From contig CANHSD010000197.1 in assembly GCA_947463105.1 (NCBI GenBank), positions 1-5,413 on the forward strand: 5,413 bases of DNA. Direction: 5' to 3'. Position numbers and translations under genes: made by a program. The DNA comes from Chitinophagaceae bacterium. GTDB lineage: Bacteria; Bacteroidota; Bacteroidia; Chitinophagales; Chitinophagaceae. The notes beneath the pieces were generated by a model. It had not been told where the DNA came from and did not search any database. It saw only the letters and a list, made by a program, of their open reading frames with translations. Below, piece after piece: positions 1 through 5,413 of this stretch (position 1 is the first letter of the stretch; every line of letters begins with the position of its first letter).

Positions 1-1982
1 AACCCCTCATCATAGCTGACCGTGCTTTTTCACCTTTTGTTCCGGGAACAAACAATGTTACCCGCATACCACCTGAGTTCACCAATCCTTATGCATTGGC
101 ATCTGAAGCAATTTCAGGCTATGAGAAGTGGAGCAATGTACAGTATCAAACACAGGTAGAGCTCCAATATGATTTGCCTGCAGTCAAGGGATTGAAATTC
201 GGATTGCTTGCGGCTTACGATGGAAACAACAACAACTGGTCAAACCTTGCCCGAGCATATAATCAGTACGACATCAGTACAAATGCTGCAACCCTGAGGG
301 GGCAGAACAGGTATGTCAATACCATGACACAGTTCGGCAGGGCCGTGGTTCAGGCAAGTGCAAATTATAAAACAACGATTGCAAAAAATCACCATGTTGG
401 CGCAACTGTAGTTGGCGAGATGCGCTCATTGAGATCAGACATCATCAATGCATCTCGTTTTTATGCCGATGTATATACATGGGACATCATCAATCAGGGA
501 ACCTTGACCAATGCACAAAATGGTGGAGACAGGATCATTCAGAAATACCTTTCACTGCTTGGTCGCTTCAATTATGATTTCAAGAATAAATATCTACTTG
601 AAGTTGCTTTTCGTGAAGACGGCTCCTATCGCTATGCTCCAGGAAAAAGATGGGCAATGTTCCCATCTGCTTCAGCCGGATGGAGAGTTTCTCAGGAAAA
701 TTTCATTCGCGACAATGCATCATGGATTTCCAACCTCAAACTCAGGGCATCATACGGAATGATGGGTGCTGACCAGGGCAATCCTTTTGAATATTATCTG
801 GGGTATAGGTATGGAAATATTGATCAAGGGTACATATTCAACAATGGGGCCCTTACTTCGGGAATGGTTCCTCCTGGCGTAGTAAATGAAAACCTTACCT
901 GGATCAAAACCAATACAGCTAATCTTGGTATTGACCTTAGTCTTTGGGATGGCAAATTCGGCCTTGTGGCAGACTGGTTCCAGAAAGACAGGAATGGTCT
1001 ATTGGCTACAAAAATCCAGTCAGTTCCCAATACTTTTGGGGCTTCATTTCCTCAGGAAAACATCAACAAAGACATGGTCAAGGGATTTGAGTTGATGGTA
1101 TCCCATAAAAATAAAATAGGCAAGCTTCGCTATGAGGTAACTGCTAACATGACCTATGCAAGAAAATACCTTGTATATAGTGAAAGAGCCCCGTATGCAA
1201 GCACCATGCAAAAATGGAAAGATACATGGGGCACCGGTGGCCGTGTACTGGGGCGTGAGTGGGGTTATTTGTATGACGGACGATATACAGACCTACTCCA
1301 ATACCAGACAGCTCCTCTTATGGGCGGTGCAGCAGGAAACTCGATGATGCTTCCTGGTAGTTTTGCAGTAAAGGATGTTGATGGAAACGGCATTATCAAT
1401 GGCGATGATCAACTGCCTGAATTTTGGTCCGGTCAATACCAGGGTTTTGCAGGTAATCCGCCATTGCAATACGGAGCAACAATCAACCTGGCCTGGGGTG
1501 CTTTTGACCTGAATATGTTATTTCAAGGTGCTGCATTGTTTTCGATTTTTGCATCTCCCAATGATGTCTGGGGATATGGACGTTATCCGGGAATGTGGGA
1601 AAAATACATGGACAGATGGCGTTTGGAAGATCCCAGCATGAACCCTTATGATCCATCAGCAAAATGGATTTCGGGAGAATATCCTGCACTCAGGTCCAAC
1701 TTCAACAATACAACCGACGCTTTGACTACTGACCGTTGGAGGTTGAACGCATCCTATGTGAGGTTGAAGAGTACTGAGATTGGTTATACGCTTGCTCCAC
1801 AATTTGCCAAAAGAATAAAGATTGATAATCTTAGGGTTTTTGTGAATGGATTCAACCTCTTCACTTTCGCCAATCCTCTGGCAAAGAATCTGGATCCTGA
1901 GAAGGAAGAAGGAGCTTATCAGGCAGACCTTACTTATCCCCTCATGAGGTCTTTCAACTTTGGAATCAACCTTAACTTTTAA
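1..1982 (+). CDS. SusC/RagA-family TonB-dependent outer-membrane receptor, 5'-truncated
   Basis: Outer-membrane beta-barrel importer of the SusC/RagA type, which takes up oligosaccharides (sometimes peptides) using energy passed from TonB. The reading frame is open from base 3, with codons P-L-I-I-A-D-R-A-F, so the gene starts upstream; about 659 residues are visible of a protein that is usually around 1000. The missing part should hold the signal peptide, the CarboxypepD_reg-like domain, the TonB box and the plug; what remains is barrel. Seen directly: alternating aromatic and polar strands; a D-x-D-G-N-G loop at 1374-1409, typical of the SusC C-terminal region; YVRLKSTEIGYTL near 1758-1796; the LRVFVNGFNLFTFANP stretch near 1830-1878, matching the family's usual 'LRVYVNGQNLFTF'; and a terminal strand FNFGINLNF ending in Phe, the usual outer-membrane barrel signature. 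Its stop codon abuts the SusD start, the standard paired arrangement. No frameshift is visible. The family is certain; the substrate is unknown. Confidence 0.96.
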   Translation, partial: PLIIADRAFSPFVPGTNNVTRIPPEFTNPYALASEAISGYEKWSNVQYQTQVELQYDLPAVKGLKFGLLAAYDGNNNNWSNLARAYNQYDISTNAATLRGQNRYVNTMTQFGRAVVQASANYKTTIAKNHHVGATVVGEMRSLRSDIINASRFYADVYTWDIINQGTLTNAQNGGDRIIQKYLSLLGRFNYDFKNKYLLEVAFREDGSYRYAPGKRWAMFPSASAGWRVSQENFIRDNASWISNLKLRASYGMMGADQGNPFEYYLGYRYGNIDQGYIFNNGALTSGMVPPGVVNENLTWIKTNTANLGIDLSLWDGKFGLVADWFQKDRNGLLATKIQSVPNTFGASFPQENINKDMVKGFELMVSHKNKIGKLRYEVTANMTYARKYLVYSERAPYASTMQKWKDTWGTGGRVLGREWGYLYDGRYTDLLQYQTAPLMGGAAGNSMMLPGSFAVKDVDGNGIINGDDQLPEFWSGQYQGFAGNPPLQYGATINLAWGAFDLNMLFQGAALFSIFASPNDVWGYGRYPGMWEKYMDRWRLEDPSMNPYDPSAKWISGEYPALRSNFNNTTDALTTDRWRLNASYVRLKSTEIGYTLAPQFAKRIKIDNLRVFVNGFNLFTFANPLAKNLDPEKEEGAYQADLTYPLMRSFNFGINLNF

Positions 1983-3968
1983 ATGATTGATGTAATGAAA
2001 AAACTAATTATATATACCGGCATGATCATCGCAGGTCTTGCCCTTTCCTCTTGCAAAAAATACCTTGAAGTGCAGCCATTGGACAGGGTTCCAGCTGAGC
2101 AATTGCTAACAGATCCCAATGGTGTAAAGACATTGTTGGCCAATCTCTACAGCAAGATGCCTGTTGAGGATTACAAATACAATCCGGGTCTCAGTTTTAA
2201 CTACCACCGTACTCCTGGGAATAATTATATTGAGCCAGGATTTGGAACTGCATATTTGACCGATGAAGCAAGCCTTTCAGCTGGTTCAGGGATTGGCCCT
2301 GTGAATGAAAATTACTGGGGCTTTGATGGCATTCGCCAAACAAACCAATTGCTGGAACAGCTCCCAGTGGTAACAACCCTTACTGCCGCACAAAAATCAG
2401 CACTTGTGGCAGAGTGTCGATTCATCCGTGCCTATATGTATTTTACAATGGCAAGAAGGTATGGTGGCGTGCCCATCATTGAGAAGTCCTTGGAATACAA
2501 GCCCGGAACAGATAATGCTGATCTGTTTGTACCGCGCAGCACTGAAAAGCAAACATGGGATTATGTATTGAATGAATTAGAGGAAGCTTCAAAAGGAATG
2601 CCAGCTTCGTATTCTGCAGTTGATGGTCCATACCGTGCTTCAAAATGGGCAGCACTTGCCTTGAAATCAAGGGCAGCACTGCATGCCGCTTCTGTTGCCA
2701 AATACTGGAACAAGGCAACCCTGACGGGTGATGCCGTTACCCAAAAAATGGCAGGTGGAATGACGCCTGCTGATGCAGATAATTATTATCAGCAGTGTAT
2801 TACGGCAGCTGAAGCAGTGATCAACAGCTCAGGTAAGGCATTGTATAGGCCTACGCCTGCAAATAGAACAGAAGCAGCCAAGAATTTCCAGGATATTTTC
2901 CAAAACCCGACTGCTGCTGACATTGAGGTGATTTTCAAAAAAGGATACATCGATGGAACCACTACCTTGTTGCAGGGGCACTCTACTGACATGTACTTCA
3001 ATCCTTCACAGACAAACCCGGGTGGTCTTTTCTATGGAAGATCAAGTCCGTCACTTGACCTTGTTGATGTTTATGAGGATTATACCGACAATGGGCAGGG
3101 TCGAAGTGTTAAGCTATCTACGAGGTCCGATAACAACGAGAATGATGTTATTGCTGATCCTACCAAAGTTGATGCAACCAAGCCTTTCAAGCAATACAAT
3201 ACATTGTCTGAGATATTTGCAAACAAGGATGCCAGGTTGCATGCCACTATCATTTTGCCAGGCTCTACCTGGAAAGGGGTGCAAATCATCATGCAGGGTG
3301 GAATGATCAGGCAAGATGGATCTAAACTGGTTTACTCGAATGCCAGTGCCCTGGGCAAGGATGGTAAAACTTATTGGTCTTTGGGAGCCAGCTCACCCAA
3401 TGGCGCAACAGGATTTTCAGGCTTTTTCAATATCGGTAGTTCAAGCAACCAGAACTATTCCATCTCTGGGTTCCTTCAGAAGAAATTTTTGCAGGAGGGG
3501 GTAACAGTTCCAGGTACTTATTTTGGTTCCACCTTGGATTTTATTGATATGCGGATGGCAGAAGTATACCTCAATTACGCTGAAGCTGCGATTGAGAGTG
3601 GAAAAGGAAGTTCAGCACTTGCAGCAACCTATTTAAATGCATTGAGAAAAAGGGCTGGCCACACTGATAATATTCCTGCCACCATCAACAACATCCTTAA
3701 AGAACGCCAGGTGGAAATGGCTTTCGAAGGAAGGCGATACTGGGATCTGATCAGGAGAAGAGATGCGCATACAATGTTCACCTCTGCCAAAAGGAGCATT
3801 CTTGTTCCTATGATTGACCTGCGCCCAGCAGTTCCCAAGTATATATTTGTTCGTGCCAATAATTTCTATGATGAAACATCTGGTGGAAGAAACTTCCAGC
3901 CAAGGGATTATTACAGGCCTATCCCAGGGGTAGCTACAAATAAATTGGTACAGAATCCACAATTTTAA
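1983..3968 (+). CDS. SusD/RagB-family surface lipoprotein, glycan-capture partner of the SusC-like receptor
   Basis: Lipid-anchored, TPR-rich protein that caps the SusC barrel outside the cell and captures the ligand. Residues 5-24 form a lipoprotein signal: M-K-K, a hydrophobic stretch, then lipobox L-S-S-C with Cys24 as the acylated residue. The N-terminal SusD-like part includes the characteristic A-E-C-R-F-I-R-A-Y helix at 143-151, followed by an R-R-Y-G-G-V-P-I-I segment. Further family marks are ARLHATIILPGSTWKG (417-432), AEVYLNYAEA (526-535), KERQVEMAFEGRRYWDL (573-589) and the C-terminus YRPIP...LVQNPQF (644-661), where the family usually ends Q-N-P-G-Y/W. At 661 residues it is longer than many SusD proteins (commonly about 500-600). 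The ATG at 1983 directly follows the SusC stop, suggesting translational coupling. The in-frame ATG at 1995 gives a more standard lipoprotein start (MKKLIIYTG) and may be the true one. No Shine-Dalgarno sequence is evident at either. Confidence 0.96.
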   Translation: MIDVMKKLIIYTGMIIAGLALSSCKKYLEVQPLDRVPAEQLLTDPNGVKTLLANLYSKMPVEDYKYNPGLSFNYHRTPGNNYIEPGFGTAYLTDEASLSAGSGIGPVNENYWGFDGIRQTNQLLEQLPVVTTLTAAQKSALVAECRFIRAYMYFTMARRYGGVPIIEKSLEYKPGTDNADLFVPRSTEKQTWDYVLNELEEASKGMPASYSAVDGPYRASKWAALALKSRAALHAASVAKYWNKATLTGDAVTQKMAGGMTPADADNYYQQCITAAEAVINSSGKALYRPTPANRTEAAKNFQDIFQNPTAADIEVIFKKGYIDGTTTLLQGHSTDMYFNPSQTNPGGLFYGRSSPSLDLVDVYEDYTDNGQGRSVKLSTRSDNNENDVIADPTKVDATKPFKQYNTLSEIFANKDARLHATIILPGSTWKGVQIIMQGGMIRQDGSKLVYSNASALGKDGKTYWSLGASSPNGATGFSGFFNIGSSSNQNYSISGFLQKKFLQEGVTVPGTYFGSTLDFIDMRMAEVYLNYAEAAIESGKGSSALAATYLNALRKRAGHTDNIPATINNILKERQVEMAFEGRRYWDLIRRRDAHTMFTSAKRSILVPMIDLRPAVPKYIFVRANNFYDETSGGRNFQPRDYYRPIPGVATNKLVQNPQF

Positions 3969-3986
3969 AACGAAAAGAAACCAGCA

Positions 3987-4712
3987 ATGAAAAAAGCATT
4001 TTTATTTATCATATATGCACTGGGGTTGACAACAATGTTTTCTTCCTGCGAAAAAGACAACATGCCCGGACCTGATGCAATTGTTTATGGCACAATCAAA
4101 GACAAGGTTACGGGTAAGCCTGTTGAAACGGAGTTGATCAATGGTTCAAGCATTGAAGCATTTGAATTGGGTTATCCTACACAGGTGCTGCAACGTTGGT
4201 TGATAAAGAATGACGGACAGTATCGCAACAACCTGGTTTTTGCAGCCAATTATGATTTTCAGTTGCGCAACAGCAATTTCTTTCCCGTCTCATTGCTTAA
4301 TTATACCATAAAGCCAGGCGAGAATCAGCTTGATTTTACAGTAGATCCTTTTTTGAGAATCAACAATTGCAAAATCACGTATGATGCAGCAGGTAAAAAA
4401 GTTACTGCAACTTTTAATCTTGAAGCAGGTTCCCCAAATGTAAAAGTCAGAGCAGTGCGTTTATATGCCTTCAGTGATGTTTATGTAGGTGAGGCCACTA
4501 AATTTGGTGTTACAGGCAGTTCTGCAATTTCATATGCCCCATCCAAAACAGTTGACAATGGTTTGATCACTCTCACCATCGACCTTGCAGCCAATGCAAG
4601 CCTGTTCCCAGCCGGAAGGGATTATTTTTTCAGGGTAGGGGCACTGGCTGATGTGGCAGGTGTTGGCACGATCAGGCATAATTATGCCCCTAATGTAAAA
4701 ATCACACTGTAA
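3987..4712 (+). CDS. DUF3823-type surface lipoprotein, probable accessory glycan-binding protein of the PUL
   Basis: Small lipoprotein (241 residues) encoded 18 bases after the SusD gene, almost certainly in the same operon. The signal peptide is residues 1-20 (M-K-K-A-F-L-F...), with lipobox F-S-S-C and Cys21 lipidated. The next residues E-K-D-N are charged, resembling Bacteroidota lipoprotein surface-export signals. Residues about 30-120 look like a carboxypeptidase-regulatory-like beta-sandwich: VYGTIKDKVTGKPVETE at 33-49, then W71, NDGQYRN (75-81), and a F-F-P-V segment leading into the VDPFLRI strand at 119-125. The remainder (about 125-241) is a second beta-rich domain. This two-domain pattern matches what I know of DUF3823 proteins, which commonly follow susCD pairs; no database search was run. 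Structures of the family suggest binding rather than catalysis, and no catalytic motif is evident. Inferred role: holding glycan at the cell surface beside SusD. The family call is fairly sure; the ligand is unknown. Confidence 0.85.
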   Translation: MKKAFLFIIYALGLTTMFSSCEKDNMPGPDAIVYGTIKDKVTGKPVETELINGSSIEAFELGYPTQVLQRWLIKNDGQYRNNLVFAANYDFQLRNSNFFPVSLLNYTIKPGENQLDFTVDPFLRINNCKITYDAAGKKVTATFNLEAGSPNVKVRAVRLYAFSDVYVGEATKFGVTGSSAISYAPSKTVDNGLITLTIDLAANASLFPAGRDYFFRVGALADVAGVGTIRHNYAPNVKITL

Positions 4713-4818
4713 ACAAAACATGTTTTTTAAAATTTTCTCTCATATACAGTAAATGGCAGAACGGGGAGCTGATTCATCAGCACCCCTCTTTTGTTTTATT
4801 GCGTTATAAACTTTGAAA
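4713..4818. other. Intergenic region between the DUF3823 lipoprotein gene and the downstream enzyme-like gene
   Basis: This is the only sizeable gene gap in the window, at 106 bases. Its left half is very AT-rich and contains a perfect 12-base palindrome, AAAACATGTTTT, at 4715-4726, then AAAATTTT at 4729-4736. The right half holds the terminator hairpin described separately. The last 20 bases before the next start (ATTGCGTTATAAACTTTGAA region) resemble, but do not match, the Bacteroidota -7 box TAnnTTTG: the gap between TA (4807-4808) and TTTG (4812-4815) is three bases instead of two. No open reading frame of interest was seen on either strand. Confidence 0.7.
4763..4798 (+). terminator. Rho-independent terminator ending the susC-susD-DUF3823 transcription unit
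   Basis: An inverted repeat spans 4763-4786. GGGG (4763-4766) pairs with CCCC (4783-4786), an A/A mismatch follows, then GCTGAT (4768-4773) pairs with ATCAGC (4776-4781). In practice this closes as five pairs around a TTCA tetraloop, or six around two bases. A T-rich tract, TCTTTTGTTTTA, follows directly at 4787-4798. Hairpin plus T-tract is the standard intrinsic terminator layout, and it lies 50 bases after the stop codon of the lipoprotein gene. The mismatch and the C and G interrupting the T-tract may leave it leaky, permitting some read-through into the next gene. Confidence 0.8.
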
Positions 4819-5413
4819 ATGCATTGGATGAAAAGAATTGGAACATTGCTTTTTTGTCTTTTTTTGGGAAGAGGAATATGCTCACAAACAAAGGCAGAGC
4901 TGTATTCCATGACGGATGCACAGGTACTGTCAACCATATCCAAGCATCAACCCTTGAATGGGGCTAAAATTCCAACAAACATCAAGCACCAGTTGGGCGC
5001 TACCCATGTAGCAGGAAAATATTTTTTTACAAAAGAGCCCTACCTTATTGAAGGTTGTCAAAAAATGGCAGCAATGGGGTACGGAGTTGTAAAGCTTTGG
5101 TTCAGGAAAACCGGATCAGGGTATCCCTACAATTCAAACTGGAATATAGACAAGGATATTTCACTTGTTGATCTGGCCAGGCATCCTTACTGGCAAACCT
5201 GCTTTGACATGCCTTTCAGCACCATTGCCCTCAGCATTGAAGGTGCAGGAATCAGGACAACTGATGCTTCTGCAAAAGCAGAGGAAGAAGAGATCTATGT
5301 ACTCGCAAAATACCTTCTTGAAAGATACAAGGATCGAGCGGTTACTTTCATCCTTCATAACTGGGAAGGGGATTGGATGATGCGCGGTGGTACAGGATCA
5401 AGTGCCAGGTGGT
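4819..5413 (+). CDS. Secreted protein, probable TIM-barrel glycoside-hydrolase-like enzyme, 3'-truncated
   Basis: An open frame runs 198 codons from ATG 4819 to the window edge without a stop, so the C-terminus is missing. An N-terminal signal is visible: M-H-W-M-K-R, a hydrophobic core (IGTLLFCLFLG) and a likely cleavage region near C21-S22-Q23. C21 lacks a proper lipobox (R18-G19-I20 precede it), so a soluble exported form is favoured. The in-frame ATG at 4828 gives a shorter signal peptide starting M-K-R and may be the real start. The mature part has HVAGKYFFTKEPYLIEG (63-79), then a helix and strand reading MAAMGYGVVKLWF (83-95), DLARHPYWQTCFDMPF (118-133), an acidic E-E-E-E segment (155-158), and TFILHNWEGDW (176-186). 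This helix/strand rhythm, with a W-E-G-D-W strand end, suggests the first half of a TIM barrel as in glycoside hydrolases. E183 and D185 are candidate active-site acids (inference). I do not recognise a named GH family. The PUL context supports an enzyme acting on the imported glycan. Confidence 0.85.
   Translation, partial: MHWMKRIGTLLFCLFLGRGICSQTKAELYSMTDAQVLSTISKHQPLNGAKIPTNIKHQLGATHVAGKYFFTKEPYLIEGCQKMAAMGYGVVKLWFRKTGSGYPYNSNWNIDKDISLVDLARHPYWQTCFDMPFSTIALSIEGAGIRTTDASAKAEEEEIYVLAKYLLERYKDRAVTFILHNWEGDWMMRGGTGSSARW

Noticed and set aside
96..98. TTG at 96 as the start of the SusC-like gene
   Set aside because: The same frame is open back to base 3 with barrel-like sequence, and the protein would lack signal peptide and plug. 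It is an internal Leu codon of a truncated gene.
2953..3306. 117-codon open frame on the plus strand inside the SusD gene
   Set aside because: It is an out-of-frame overlap with well-conserved SusD sequence, with a low-complexity Met/Leu/Thr-rich product and no family features.
3633..3962. 109-codon open frame on the minus strand inside the SusD gene
   Set aside because: It lies wholly opposite the conserved SusD C-terminal coding sequence, and its translation shows no recognisable domain. It is a shadow frame.
4789..4815. Bacteroidota promoter made of TTTTG (4789-4793) and TATAAACTTTG (4805-4815)
   Set aside because: The -7-like element has three bases instead of two between TA and TTTG, the spacing to the upstream TTTG is too short (about 13 bases), and transcription would begin at or after ATG 4819. 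Kept only as a weak possibility.
4850..4865. T6 and T7 runs in the signal-peptide region as a phase-variation switch
   Set aside because: Phe and Leu codons of a hydrophobic signal segment give such runs naturally, the tracts are short and interrupted, and the frame is intact.
4740..4943. Minus-strand 67-codon open frame across the terminator and the start of the enzyme-like gene
   Set aside because: It crosses the hairpin and overlaps the signal-peptide region of the plus-strand gene; its product shows no domain or export signal. The plus-strand frame explains the sequence better.

Overview
The window reads as a piece of a Bacteroidota chromosome. The evidence is a SusC-type TonB-dependent receptor followed directly by a SusD-type lipoprotein and a DUF3823-type lipoprotein, with moderate-to-low GC, start codons in A-rich context and no clear Shine-Dalgarno sequences. 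The gene set would suit a Chitinophagales, Sphingobacteriales or Cytophagales member as well as a Bacteroidales one. The genus cannot be fixed from this sequence alone.

Layout, all on the + strand: (1) 1-1982, the C-terminal two thirds of a SusC-like outer-membrane receptor, whose signal peptide, carboxypeptidase-regulatory-like domain and plug lie upstream of the window. (2) 1983-3968, a complete, fairly long SusD-like lipoprotein that begins immediately after the SusC stop codon. (3) 3987-4712, a complete small lipoprotein of the DUF3823 type, 18 bases downstream. (4) 4713-4818, an intergenic stretch with a convincing Rho-independent terminator at 4763-4798. (5) 4819-5413, the first 198 codons of a secreted protein running off the right edge. 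Its sequence suggests a TIM-barrel, glycoside-hydrolase-like enzyme.

Together this looks like the core of a polysaccharide utilization locus (PUL). SusC and SusD would form the outer-membrane glycan-uptake complex. The DUF3823 lipoprotein is probably an accessory surface glycan-binding protein. The downstream exported protein would be a candidate enzyme acting on the same glycan. The terminator separates the binding and uptake genes from the enzyme gene, so the latter either has its own promoter or is transcribed by partial read-through. No regulator (sigma/anti-sigma pair, hybrid two-component system, SusR) is in the window, and the substrate cannot be read from the sequence.

I see no mobile element, CRISPR array, tRNA or rRNA. 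The least ordinary item is the truncated downstream gene, whose family I cannot name with confidence. The rest is a familiar architecture.
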